From positions 73,357,193 through 73,421,192 of the forward strand of contig OX465579.1 of NCBI GenBank assembly GCA_950022655.1: a DNA stretch of 64,000 nucleotides, given 5' to 3'. The notes beneath the pieces are model-generated. The model worked only from the letters and a program-made list of their open reading frames with translations, was not told the DNA's origin and searched no databases. The stretch is from Alentia gelatinosa. Lineage: Eukaryota > Annelida > Polychaeta > Phyllodocida > Polynoidae. Positions within the stretch are counted from its first letter, which is position 1. Each line of letters begins with the position of its first letter. Positions 22,291 through 33,426 of this stretch are shown piece after piece. Made by a program: the position numbers and the translations under genes.

Positions 22291-24222
22291 TTGGACTTCG
22301 TGCGCTACGGGTTCCCTCTGGGGTACATCGGACCCACCAGCGACACCCGTAGGGTACCCAATCATCCCAGCGCCACGGGGTACCCAGAGCACATCAGAGA
22401 GTTTATCAGAAAGGAGCGCGGACACAGTAAACTCCTGGGGCCATTCCAGGAACCCCCGTTCTCACCCTGGTGCCACGTGTCGCCTCTAATGACACGGGAA
22501 AAGCGAGCCTCCAATGACCGGCGTGTCATTACAGATATGACCTACCCGAGGGAGCAAAGTGTAAACGGGTATATCATCAAAAACTCGGTCTACAGGCAGG
22601 AGCGCAACCACTGCCTTCCGACCGTCGACAGCTTCGTCGGCCGCCTGGTGGCATCCGGGCCCGGTAGCTATATGTCCACCATCGACATCGCCAGGGCCTA
22701 TAAGAATTTCAGGTGCGACCCCCTCGACTGGCCGTTGTTATGCTTTGCATGGGAGGACGGGTACTTCTGTGATACGGCCATGCCGTTTGGTGCCCGCGCC
22801 TCCTCGTACCACATGCAGTGCGTGGCAGACTGCATCGTGGGTATCCTCGGCCAGAAGGGGGTCGAGGCATGTATGTATCTGGAAGATCTGATCATCCTGT
22901 CCCCGAGCCGGGCCAAGGCGACCGTCGATTTTAACATCGCCCGTGAGCTTTTCAACGAACTTGGGCTCCCGGAAGCACGAGAGAAGGCACAGACCCCGGC
23001 GCCGGTCGTTACCTGGCTGGGCATTGTCATCAATGCCCCGGAGATGTCTCTCACCATCCCCGAGGACAAGCTGCTGGACGTACGGGCGCATGTGAGGGCG
23101 GTATCAGCTAAACGTTCACTCACGAAGCGCCAACTCCAATCGGTCCTCGGCAAAATACTTCACGTGTCGAAGTGCATACGGCCGGCCCGGCCGTTCGTGA
23201 GTAAATTGCTCGAGGCCCTACGGAGGATGTCCGGCTTCTACGTCAATATCAACGCCGAGATGCAGCAAGACTTGCAATGGTTTCTCCGCTTCGCTGAGGG
23301 CTGGAACGGCCACGCCCTCATTCCTCGCGGCCCGCCTACAAAGTGTATCATCGTCGATGCGTGCCTCTCGGGCATCGGAGGTACAGACGGGAAGTACTCG
23401 TACTCCGGGCAGGTGTGCCCTGTCAGCGACCCCGTCGACTGTATGGCCGAGCTCGAGGCACTTAACACCATATTCGCGATGAATACGTTCCTCACCGACC
23501 GGGATCGAGGCACGCGGGTAGAAGTCTTCTGTGATAACCTGGGCACCGTCCAGGCACTCACTTCCGGATGGGCGAGGAACTCAGTCCTTGCGGAGTGTGC
23601 CCGGCAAGCCTGGATGGTCCAGGCGAAATTACAGATCGACTTCGTCTACACGCACGTTCCGGGGGCACTCAACACCATCGCGGATGCCCTCAGCCGTGCT
23701 CACCTGACCTCGAGGGAATTTGACAAAGCGGCCACGTTCACCAAATTCCATTCCCTCACTGAAATTATGCTATGTACTCACGCGGCATTTATTCCTGTTC
23801 TACATCTCACATGCAGATCCGGCGCTACCCTCTCTCCAGACGAGGGCATCTGCTCGACAATCAGAGGCACTTGCCCCCGGAAAGGTTGCGAACCAGCGGA
23901 GCGTCGTCGCGACCTACCTCGCATTCTGCCGGCGGATGGGGGTGGACCCGCAGAGGCCCACGGTGAGCTTTACCACGGCGTACCTCGAATACGTCGCGGA
24001 CCACGCCCCCTCGCCGGCCACGGACGCACCCACGGAGGACTTCTGGATCAAGCGGGCCCTCGAGGCGATGCGGCGAAACAAGACCTATCAGCCCAACGTG
24101 AAACCACCAGTGCCGTTGGCCGTGATCCAGGCCGTCCTCGCGGCCCTTACGGACTCTCCAATCCACCTCGCTCTACGGGCCGCTATCCTGATAATTTATT
24201 ACGCGGCACTCAGACAAAGTGA
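22291..24222 (+). CDS. reverse transcriptase-RNase H of element 2, active-site variant
   Basis: The 643-residue open frame holds RT (about residues 1-260) and RNase H (about 350-470). The first RT Asp is Asp132 in STIDIARAYKN. The usual YLDD reads Tyr196-Leu-Glu198-Asp199, so one catalytic Asp is Glu. RNase H acidic residues are Asp356 (IIVDACLSG), Glu387 or Glu389 (AELEALN), Asp415 (FCDNLG) and Asp465 (IADALSRAH). The N-terminus is cut off from the upstream RT region by a frameshift near the G run at 22262-22270. From about residue 477 on, the frame overlaps the recombinase and is probably non-functional sequence. This copy likely cannot polymerise. Confidence 0.88.
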   Translation: MDFVRYGFPLGYIGPTSDTRRVPNHPSATGYPEHIREFIRKERGHSKLLGPFQEPPFSPWCHVSPLMTREKRASNDRRVITDMTYPREQSVNGYIIKNSVYRQERNHCLPTVDSFVGRLVASGPGSYMSTIDIARAYKNFRCDPLDWPLLCFAWEDGYFCDTAMPFGARASSYHMQCVADCIVGILGQKGVEACMYLEDLIILSPSRAKATVDFNIARELFNELGLPEAREKAQTPAPVVTWLGIVINAPEMSLTIPEDKLLDVRAHVRAVSAKRSLTKRQLQSVLGKILHVSKCIRPARPFVSKLLEALRRMSGFYVNINAEMQQDLQWFLRFAEGWNGHALIPRGPPTKCIIVDACLSGIGGTDGKYSYSGQVCPVSDPVDCMAELEALNTIFAMNTFLTDRDRGTRVEVFCDNLGTVQALTSGWARNSVLAECARQAWMVQAKLQIDFVYTHVPGALNTIADALSRAHLTSREFDKAATFTKFHSLTEIMLCTHAAFIPVLHLTCRSGATLSPDEGICSTIRGTCPRKGCEPAERRRDLPRILPADGGGPAEAHGELYHGVPRIRRGPRPLAGHGRTHGGLLDQAGPRGDAAKQDLSAQRETTSAVGRDPGRPRGPYGLSNPPRSTGRYPDNLLRGTQTK

Positions 24223-24730
24223 AGTGGCGCCCCCAACGGCCTCAAGGTATGACGCGGCGCGACACCTATCGTGCCAGGATGTGGTGGTCGGCCGTCGACG
24301 CGTGACCGTCCGTATCAAAGCCGCCAAAAACATGCAGCACGTGGGGGAGGAGAAAACGGTCACGCTGCAGGAGTCGCCCGACCCGCGGTTCTGCCCGGTG
24401 CGTGCTATACGTCAGATGTTGGTGGCGTCCCCTACGGCCAACCCCGAGGACCAGTTCCTCCAGCACGAACACGGAGCGACCGTCACGACCAGAATCCTGA
24501 CTAAAGAATGGAAGGACATCCTACGAGCCGTTCACCAGCCGCATACCTTTACGCTGCATGGCCTTCGCAAGGCTGCGGCAACAGAGGCATACCAGGCCGG
24601 TAAGCCAGAACTATCCATCCAAAGGTATGGCGGCTGGAAATCCAACGCTCATAGGACATACATAAAGAACAATGACGCCGACTCAGTCAACCGTGCATTG
24701 GTCCTATCCTTACTCAACAAAAACTCTTAA
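23720..24730 (+). CDS. tyrosine recombinase of element 2 with internal deletion
   Basis: The 336-residue frame lies +1 relative to RNase H and overlaps it. It shows Arg165 (in LRQSEVA), His280 and Arg283 (HGLRKAAAT), Trp306 (YGGWKS) and the nucleophile Tyr314 (in HRTYIK). Compared with element 4, about 20 residues are missing after SPAT at residue 101 (near 24023); the lost part contains the VANHLSHIRAHLRL helix of the core-binding domain. The catalytic set is complete but DNA binding may be impaired. The start is uncertain: the conserved part begins near ADPALPSLQ, so an internal start is likely. Confidence 0.85.
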   Translation: MTKRPRSPNSIPSLKLCYVLTRHLFLFYISHADPALPSLQTRASARQSEALAPGKVANQRSVVATYLAFCRRMGVDPQRPTVSFTTAYLEYVADHAPSPATDAPTEDFWIKRALEAMRRNKTYQPNVKPPVPLAVIQAVLAALTDSPIHLALRAAILIIYYAALRQSEVAPPTASRYDAARHLSCQDVVVGRRRVTVRIKAAKNMQHVGEEKTVTLQESPDPRFCPVRAIRQMLVASPTANPEDQFLQHEHGATVTTRILTKEWKDILRAVHQPHTFTLHGLRKAAATEAYQAGKPELSIQRYGGWKSNAHRTYIKNNDADSVNRALVLSLLNKNS

Positions 24731-24770
24731 TTACTCCCTCCCACCCTCTCCTTTATTAATGGCTCCTTGG

Positions 24771-25039
24771 CTTTTTTATTTACCATATACAATTTACCAT
24801 GTATTGTATCACGTACAATTAACATTTATATTGTATATCATATTTTCTTATCATAATTGACCGTTACTCTATTTGTCAATTACCTTTACCTTATTACTTA
24901 TCCTCATATTAATATCATATTCATATGTCGTCCAATAAGGTCGGCATAAAATTTTACCATATACTACCATATAAAATTCAATAAAATTTTATGTTCCCAA
25001 GCCCCTGCTTCTCTCCTTTTATCCAGGGTAGGGGTAATG
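24771..25039 (+). repeat. split direct repeat B1 of element 2
   Basis: AT-rich 269-base block beginning CTTTTTTATTTACC and ending GGGGTAATG, repeated at 25314-25582 with one visible change. It directly abuts A2. Confidence 0.92.
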
Positions 25040-25233
25040 GGTTACTCATGGCCTTTGGTCAGGGGTGGTCATTGCTCCCCCTGGTGTTCCCCCCTCTCTC
25101 GCGCGACACGAGCGCCCCTCCTGCCCCCTAGCGGCTTTCACACGTACTGCGCAGTCACGAGCGCGGCCACGCCATCGGTCCCGGTCTCACTTCTTCTCCA
25201 GCCCCACTGCAGTACACACGTACTCCAGTCTTT
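25040..25233 (+). repeat. split direct repeat A2 of element 2
   Basis: Identical by eye to A1. The B1/A2 boundary GGGGTAATG then GGTTACTCATGG is the expected recombination core; elements 2 and 4 share GGGGTAATG at the B end. Confidence 0.92.
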
Positions 25234-25313
25234 GTCGTCCCACCCACCCTCAACCTCACTCCTTTTTCCTACTCACGTAGGCCCTTTTATTCCTTTTTCC
25301 TACTCACGTAGGC
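25234..25313 (+). repeat. A2-B2 spacer with a 26-base tandem duplication
   Basis: The block CCTTTTTCCTACTCACGTAG occurs twice in a row between A2 and B2. Nothing comparable is present before B1. Confidence 0.7.
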
Positions 25314-25582
25314 CTTTTTTATTTACCATATACAATTTACCATGTATTGTATCATGTACAATTAACATTTATATTGTATATCATATTTTCTTATCATAAT
25401 TGACCGTTACTCTATTTGTCAATTACCTTTACCTTATTACTTATCCTCATATTAATATCATATTCATATGTCGTCCAATAAGGTCGGCATAAAATTTTAC
25501 CATATACTACCATATAAAATTCAATAAAATTTTATGTTCCCAAGCCCCTGCTTCTCTCCTTTTATCCAGGGTAGGGGTAATG
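25314..25582 (+). repeat. split direct repeat B2 of element 2
   Basis: Terminal copy of B1, ending GGGGTAATG at the junction with host sequence TGAAATGTAG. Confidence 0.92.
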
Positions 25583-25877
25583 TGAAATGTAGGGAAAACA
25601 CGATTAATATTTCGAATAATTGAATTATTTATCAAATATTGATTTCTTAAATATTCTGTTCAATATGCTGGCATAGCGAATGGAAGGGGTGCCTCAACAG
25701 TGAGACCACTTTTGAAACACGACTCTCTGATCTTCGCTGTTGGTGCCACTATTGCTGCCACTGTTAAACCCTTCCTCTCGCTTTTACTACCACTATTATT
25801 GAAACAGGTCCCTGCTTATTATTGGTTTCTGGCCACTGCTCTTTAAGAGATTGTAACCAAAGCCATCAACTGCAAGG

Positions 25878-27995
25878 TTGATCACAGTTTATATAGAGGG
25901 TGAAGCATATATAGTCTTAGGGGACTTCAACTTGACATACAATCTTAAACAAAGTAGTGACTTTAGACATGTGCATGATCTGGAGACCGCTACTGGGCTG
26001 AGTCAGCAGATAAAAGATCCAACCAGACTGAAAAACACACTTCATCTAGCTTTTACTGAATGGAATCACCTACTTGTTGCAGGAACATTTAACTTCAGCT
26101 TCAGTGACCATAGAGTCATCTTTGGTAAAAAGAAAAAATTAAAAATTAAAACAATAACAACAATTTCGCGGCAGGTTGTACCGGAAATATAACAAAGAGG
26201 AATTTCAAAATAACCGAAGAGCACACAACTGGAATAATTTTATGAAAACAAGAGATCCTAATACTGCATGGGAATATTTGTATAGAATTGTTGAATTAAA
26301 CCTAGATCGGATGTGCATGTTCATGGAAGAGGCATTGATGACGAACGGAATTTCAGAATTAATTATAGGTAGGAATAGGGCATGGAAGTTAGCAGCTAGA
26401 ACAGGCAAGGCAGAGGACATGGTTAGAGCTAGGAAATTAAGAAAAGATACGAAAAACTAAATATGCCATGCTAAAAGGGAGTTCATTGAAAGGTCATCGG
26501 GCAAAGATAGCAAGAAATTCTGGCTGGCTATGGAAACTATTTTACCAATACAAAATAAAGAGAGACAATAAATATAGTCCATCCAGGCACAAAAAACAAA
26601 GTTGAGGATTAAGATGTGGCAGAGGTAATTAATGACTATTTTTCTACTATAGGTAATCAATTGGCAATGACGTTCACAGACCCGTTGGTTACTGATTGTG
26701 GTGACCAACATACTCGCATGCATGATATAACAATTAGCTTTGATGATGTACAAGACGTAGTCAAACAAATTGATGTAAATAAATCATCAGCCATCAATTC
26801 AATCTCTTCACGAGGGCTTTGATCTTCTGACCCAAAGACAAGGAGGCTTTCGAGCAAATCACTCGACTGCTCTGATCACTTCAGAATTAACTGATGAAAT
26901 TCACAGAAACATGAATGATGGCTTGCTGACCCTAACAACGTTCCTTGACATGACCAAGGCTTTTGATACAGTCAACCATGCTATATTACTGCACAAGTTA
27001 AAAATAATTGGTATTTGCCCCAAATTGCTAAAGTGGTCCACAAATTATCTGGCCAATCATTATCAGAAAACCACTGCCAATAACGCTAGTTCCGATCTGA
27101 AACCAGTGAAATGCGGGGTCCCACAGGGATCTATTTTGGGTTCTCTCTTTTCATAGTCTACGTCAACAACATTGATATCGCTATTACAAAATGCAAATTC
27201 CAGCTCTATGCAGATGACATAGTCATCTATACAGGGGGCGACAATCTGAACAGAATGACGAGAGACATGCAGTGTGATCTAAATAACATAGGTCAATGGT
27301 GTAACAATAATCGCCTCACGGCCAACACCGCCAAAACAAAGGTGATGCTGTTTGGTATTGCACAAAGGTTGAAACACACAAGACCAACTATACTAACCAT
27401 TAACGAAATAAAGTTAGATCAAATAGAGAATTTTGACTACCTAGGGTTTACTCTGGATAGCACACTGTCATATAGGAAACACATTGAAAGAGTTTTAAAT
27501 CATGCTAAGCATAAGCTACATATGCTCGCGTATATAAGAAAGTACCTCACTGAAAAGCAAGCGGTCATGATTTATAAATCAAAGGTACTACCCTACCTAG
27601 AGCTAGGAGACATTTTATTCTACAACTCAAACTCTTATCTAACGAAGAAGCTACAAAGGTGTCAGAACCAGGCATTGCATATTTGTATGAACGATAAGGG
27701 AGAACGATCCACATTAAACCTGCATAAATCTGCAAACATAAGCAAGCTTGAGGAAAGGAGGGAATCCCACCTCCTAGCTGTGTCTTTTCTAAGATCAAAA
27801 CAAGAGTGATTCCTAAAAAGAGGTGATAGAGATGTCAGACAATTTGATGCCCCCACCCTAAACGTAAGCAATAACATACATTTAAGTAGATACATGAATA
27901 CTGTTGAATACAAATCAGCAAAACTCTGGAATAAGGTTAAAGCTGCCATTCGAAATATGAATAGTAAAGAAGAATTTAAGTCCTTAGTTAATTAA
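25878..27995 (+). pseudogene. LINE remnant: endonuclease end plus reverse transcriptase
   Basis: This is a 5'-truncated non-LTR retrotransposon. VLGDFNLTYN and FSDHRVIFG are the last motifs of an APE-type endonuclease. LFIVYVNN and YADDIVIY mark RT motifs around the catalytic Asp pair, preceded by FLDMTKAFDTVNHAIL and GVPQGSILG. The protein resumes after a stop at 27807-27809 and ends with KLWNKVKAAIRN and a stop at 27993-27995. Several frameshifts break it, and about 100 residues are missing near 26820. The family is Jockey/CR1-like in layout; finer placement is not possible by eye. The AATAAATGTAACGTAACG near 28408 may be its 3' tail. Confidence 0.85.
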
Positions 27996-30900
27996 GGATG
28001 AAGAAAAAGAGGCAGGAATATCAATAGTTTGTAGTCATCAAACCCTCAACTAGTGGTAGCCCCATTTACTGTAATCTAAGATTGTCGAATGTTGTATGAA
28101 GTGGTATTAAGACCCACATTATTATTTTGAGACAAATTTACAAAGAAAAGGTGTCATTAAGGTTTTTTTATTAGAAGGTGTATCATTGGATGTGTTAGTA
28201 ATTAAGTTCATGTGCTTTGACTGAGAACCATCTGTAAGTCCATAACCTGGACACTACATGAGTATTGACAACACTGGAACTGGAGCCTGTGGAAGATCGC
28301 CAATGTCCTGCCGAACAGTCTACTCCAGTATGATAAAAACCTAAAAAAAAACAACCCAAAAACATAGGGGAAAGCTTGATAAGTATACGTATACCGAGGA
28401 AATATCAAATAAATGTAACGTAACGAAACCGAAAATTAGTCTTGTTACTAAGTATAATAATAAGACTGATTTCGGAAATTAAAGAAAGTACTTAGTGTCT
28501 TTTATAATAGGATAAAAACAAGATCGCAAGGGAAAAGTGATCTATATACCGAGACCTGAGGTAAAAAAAAGATATTAAAATCAGCCGTATATGTTCAGAA
28601 TTCTATGAGATTCGATACCACGAGAGCTACAAATCGATGCACCCAAAGGATCTTTAAAAGACTTAGCAAATTAAACAAGAACAAGATGTGAATATTGGAT
28701 AAATAATGCACTTTTAATTTGTTGCCTGGAAGGACGAATGTAAAAATCGTATCTATTAAAAACGTTTTAAAAACAAGTCCCAAGCAAGCACATTGCCCAG
28801 ATATGAATAATAACACGAAGTAGGAGTTGATTGCAGCTCAGGTCAGAAAAATAGAGCAGTGGATTATTATGAAATAATGAAATTCGTTATGGTGAAAATG
28901 CCAGGGCAATTTCATTTTTTGTGTATCTATTATGATTATAATCGACAATCACCCAATTTCCTGAAATAAATTTCATGACAAATCATAATTTCCTCAGACC
29001 ACAAGCCGTTATTTACATTCGGAAATCCTTTCATTGGGAAGACAGAAGAAGAAGGGTTCGTGATCCTCCATGCTCACGCTAAACTCCAGATATTATGGTT
29101 TCAATTTTGTTAACATAATTCACGCTGTTTTCTAGATATATTAATCTATATTTATAATCGGTCGATGACATTCTATAATCATATAGCATTATCTTAAATT
29201 GACATGTTATTCCTTATCCTGCACGCTGCATCTGACTGATGAACTGACCATGTTTGAGCAACATATTTCATCTCTAAGGTCATATTCCTATACTGTTAAA
29301 TTGAGTTTGAATTCAATCCAGAAGAAGGTGGCTTGGGGTGAAATAAATGTTTTACGACTGAATGTAACTGTAGTAATGTATGCTAAAATCGCCCACAGGC
29401 AGACAGGGGAACATCCTTATAGTTCTTTCCAAATCAACGCTTTTGTCAGCAGGTGTCTGGGTCTCTGCTATTTCCACCTTGTATCGCTATGCGGTATCTC
29501 GTCCACCCTCTCACTCCACTTCCACCACAACCCGAACAAATATATAAACCCGCTGACACCGAGTCACGTCCTCACTCCGTCAAAGGGCTCGCCGCCTAAC
29601 AATAATAATCTTGTATTTCCCGGAGGCCTTTTAGATTTGCGTGGCTTTGGTTGGCCGAGCTTCAGAGTCAAACCACAGTGAGTTTTTCCACCGTGGTACT
29701 TTGCCGGGCTTCATCCCAGCATCAGCGCAGTTGCTTTTGGCACATTTCGCTATTCCTATAGCTGAGTTTATTGATCTCCTCGACCACAAGTGGCACTTTT
29801 TGCCTTCGCCTCTGCAAAGTGCGGTTATAGGATATTGATGCACGCCTGACCGACTGTTGGCAATTGAAATTCTTTCGGTATTTCAAACGATCTATTTAGA
29901 CGTCAACTAAAAATGTCTGAAAAATATTTCCAATCTCCGCAGTCGCTCTGCATGTTCCCTCCGGTCTTTCCTCTTTGGGATTACTTCATGTCTATTGGAA
30001 ATCAAATCTCGTATGTAGAGCAGTTTCACTGCTACTGACAAACACAACCACCGAGGGTGGGAACGCACTTCCCTCATCTCCATAGCTAAACGGGTTTAGA
30101 CTGCTCTGTTATATCATTAAGTGTCACTCCCTCTGGAGCGCCAACACTTTCGAGTGACTATTGGAGAAGCCATTTCTCACGTAATAGCTCCTTTTTGTCG
30201 ATTCTCAACAAGAAGAGACTTGGCTTAGTCATTTGTTATTGATAAAACCATTGCCTGTTCTCAATTAATTGATTAAGCTTGTTCTACTTGGTTGCTGGTC
30301 AGATTCCCGACAAAATTGGTCAACACTGAATCTTAATTAACAATGGGAGGTTTCCGTATTCCGCCACATGCATATTCAGTGTGCAATATTGACATACAGA
30401 ATATCAGGACAATGATAAAAATATTTCTGTTTTTTTTAAAATATTTGATTTAATCTATAGGTGTTTCAATGAAATTGAAACGGTCCACTAAACGTATATA
30501 CTATCTTTGACTTCCGGGAGGGCAATTTATTGCAAATTGAACACATTCTTCACATTCATGACCAACACTATTATCAGTAAGACATTATTTACATTGGAGC
30601 CATATCAAAAGGTAACTTACTTAGCAAGCATTGTTATCACTATACAGAAATATTTATAAAATGTTACAACCTCTATAACTGGTTCCTGCAAATCGAGTTA
30701 CCCAGTTTTCAGCAAACAACCCAGGGCTAGACTAATGTAGAAGACAAGTTTAACACACACAGCCATTATACCAGCGGTAGGTCTGCTCCCTGGGGCGAAT
30801 CCACACGGAATAATTTCAGGCGACATTAAGGTGCGTGTCAATGGGGCCCCAGAAGACGCCCAGGGAATGAAGCACTCGGCTCTTTGCAAGTATTCAGGGC

Positions 30901-31912
30901 GAGTAGCTCTGAATTACTCAGAACAGCTCCTGTTTTGTCTTGCCTTTGAAATGAGCCCTGAAACAAGGCAGCTGATGCTTTGGCCCTGGTCGCTGTGCAG
31001 AGAGTGAGAATGCCAGTTCATATATATGTATGCATGTTGGTGGCCTCGCTGCAGGCGGTGGCAGAAGAGGGCGGAGGCTGCGTTAAGACGCTAAGTACAA
31101 TAAACACTGCCTGGTGCCTGCACTGACTCTGTCCGTGGACCCTCAGGCAATGCAAGTGGCGAATTCCCACTCTGTCGCTCAGCTCTGTGGCTATAGAGTC
31201 TGCAGGCCGCTATTGACGGACCCACTATTTCTATGACGCCTTCCTAGAAGAAACGCCCCCAGGGCAATTTGCAGTATCCACTCATACAAGAAAAATAGGA
31301 CTTGCCTCTTGTGGTCATTCCTATTGCAGCAGATTTCGTTCTTCTACCGAATCCTGCTTTTTCGCAGAATAGGGAAATGAAGGAGACCAAAAACGATTTT
31401 GGGTATAACTACCTATGATAATGTAAGCTAGAGGTTGCTGTTATATATATCCACCTTATATAAACGAACACCCGCGTCTTGCCTGTGGGGAAGCCACCAA
31501 GGTATTAATGCTGCCAGAAGGGGTGCATATGTTAGACAAAAACATCACAACGTTAACGGTCGGGTCTGTCTCAGGGCCCTATACCTTTCCAAACCTTCCC
31601 ATGGAGCATTCCCGAACGGTCTATACGGTAAATATGGTTTATGAGAGAATGCAACACCTCCTGTGCGGTGGACTTACAATAATTACTGAATGTATACATT
31701 CCACTTAAGAAATCAACCGAACACTAGTTGAAACAGTAATACGAAGAATAATGTATAGCTTATAATCGAAAATGCAAAAAACCAAAGTGATTACCTATCA
31801 TATATACATAACTAGAATTCTGTCGGATCTGCTTGAAGTCTCTCCTACAAATAGTGACAGAGTGAACGAGACCTAGGCCTGGAGACTGCAATGCGTTGGG
31901 AGCGCGATTCAC
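27996..31912. other. LINE 3' region, then anonymous DNA
   Basis: 27996-28430 may be the untranslated 3' end of the LINE remnant. A short hairpin (CCGAAAATTAGTCTTG against GACTGATTTCGG) follows at about 28428-28480. Beyond that I see no gene, repeat or transposon motif. Confidence 0.45.
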
Positions 31913-33282
31913 ATGTCAGAACTATGCTTATTGTGGGCTAACGAGCAGCTAGATACGGAGGGAGTGTTATCCGAGCACCAATATGGTTTCAGGAGGGGTC
32001 TGGGGACCGCCGATGCGGTCTTCGAGTATGTTGGTGACCTCTTTTGGGCTCGGGATAGTGGGCTGCCTGTGGCAGCCTGCTATTACGACCTGAAAAAGGC
32101 ATTTGATTCTGTCCCGCATCAATTGTTAGTGGCTAAACTAGTTGGGAGATTTAGAGTTCCACCAGAGATTACAAACTGGGTGGGGAACTATTTAGACGGG
32201 CGTAAGCAACATGTTTTTGTAAATGATCACTTATCGGGGGCAATGGATGTGGGTTTCGGAGTACCTCAGGGGTCGGTCCTCGGACCACTCCTATTCATTA
32301 TTTTCGTGAATGACATGTGTCAAGGGGTAAGGGATTGTTCGTATATACAATATGCGGATGATCTTGTGCTTTATGTGTTTAAACAGGATGCAACGGTGGC
32401 TAAGGATTGTCTACAAACGACCTTGAACGAAGTTTGTAAATGGTGTGTAACAAACGGTATGACGCTAAATACCAAGAAAACCAAATAAGGGTGGTATGCA
32501 TCAAGCAGAGCTATGCGGTACTTGCCAAGTCTGGATCTTAATTGCTCTGGCAATAAGTTAACTGAAGTTGGTAGTTATAAATACTTAGGTGTGATTGTTG
32601 ACAGGGATTTAAATTTTTCAGAGCACATAAAAGACGTGGTGAGGAGCTCGAATTCTCGAATCTTTAAGTTAGGTAAACTGCGCAAGAACATAAGCCTGGA
32701 TGTGGTGAGGCGTATATACATTACTGTAATAAGACCAATCCTCGAATATTGTGAATTTTTGTTTGACAGTGGTCGGATTGTTGATATAAATGCGGTGCAA
32801 ATTACACAAAATAGGGCGCTACGTGTGATAACGAGAACACGTGTATACAAACAAAGAGTTGATGAGTTACATGCTAGGCTTGGTATTGATTATCTTGATG
32901 CTCGTAGGAATGTACAGCTTCTGTCAATGATGTTTAAATTGTCAAAAAAAGGGAATTATTAGATAATCGGGTTCGAAGAACAAGGAGCGATGATAAGGTG
33001 AAATTCTTGCAGGCTAGAGTGCATACCAGTGTATTCCTGCGATCGCCATTTCATAGGGGGGTCAAGTTATGGGATGAACTAGACGTTGCGGTTCAAAGGT
33101 CAATCACAAAAAAGAGTTCAAAATGCACACTAAAGCCAAGTACTCCACCTATGACTGGAAGTAAGTTTTGTGATGTAAGTAATTCCTGTGATGAAGGTCA
33201 GTGTAAGATGGTGAATGTACATTATGCGAATTGCTGTCACTTGACTGCCTCCCCATCATCCCTCATCCCATCGACACTATAA
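31913..33282 (+). pseudogene. LINE reverse transcriptase, lightly damaged
   Basis: A non-LTR RT with ILSEHQYGFRRG-like motif (here VLSEHQYGFRRG), YYDLKKAFDSVPHQLL with the first Asp, FGVPQGSVLGPLLF, and YADDLVLY with the Asp pair. A single TAA at 32486-32488 interrupts it, after which the same frame continues with YKYLGVIVDRDLNFSEHI, the usual RT thumb. A frameshift in the A7 run near 32945 leads to a C-terminal block with LWDELDVAVQ. The 5' half, with the endonuclease, is missing. Damage is light compared with the LINE at 25878, so this copy is younger. It is CR1/Jockey-like, family not resolved. Confidence 0.87.
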
Positions 33283-33426
33283 CCAGATGTTGTAATATTT
33301 TTGATGTTGGCCAGTTGGCCCGTGTATATGATGAAATGTATGGTTGTATCAATGAATGAACTTCCAGTGGAAGATCTGCCAAAGCGGCAGAACTGGTTGG
33401 AATAAAACAAAAAAAAACAAAAAAAA
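31913..33426 (+). mobile_element. 5'-truncated LINE with A-rich tail
   Basis: The RT remnant is followed by about 120 bases of 3' untranslated sequence, an AATAAA at 33401 and an A-rich tail to 33426. 5' truncation and an A-rich tail are typical of target-primed insertion. No target duplication was identified. Confidence 0.75.

Larger units (their letters stand above)
19918..25582 (+). mobile_element. Ngaro-like tyrosine-recombinase retrotransposon, element 2
   Basis: The order is A1 (19918-20111), gag, RT-RNase H, recombinase, B1 (24771-25039), A2 (25040-25233), B2 (25314-25582). By eye the 194-base A copies are identical and the 269-base B copies differ at one position, so insertion was very recent. 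Coding regions are nevertheless broken: three in-frame stops in gag, an internal rearrangement at 21403-22148, a frameshift near 22265, a mutated RT catalytic motif and a deletion in the recombinase. It lies within a short inverted-repeat element. No target duplication is seen. Confidence 0.93.
19424..25812. mobile_element. short inverted-repeat element interrupted by element 2
   Basis: The left end GGGACCTGTTTCAATAGTAG at 19424 is matched in reverse by TTATTGAAACAGGTCCC ending at 25812. Near the left end the block GTTTCAATAGT occurs three times (19431, about 19481, about 19551), with repeated ACAGTGGCAGTA, a subterminal repeat pattern seen in DNA transposons. Removing element 2 leaves about 724 bases with no transposase, so it is probably a non-autonomous element. 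The superfamily is undetermined and no clear target duplication is seen. Confidence 0.6.

Noticed and set aside
19918..25582. Element 2 as an LTR retrotransposon
   Set aside because: The repeats are split A/B blocks, a tyrosine recombinase replaces a DDE integrase, no protease is seen and no target duplication flanks it.
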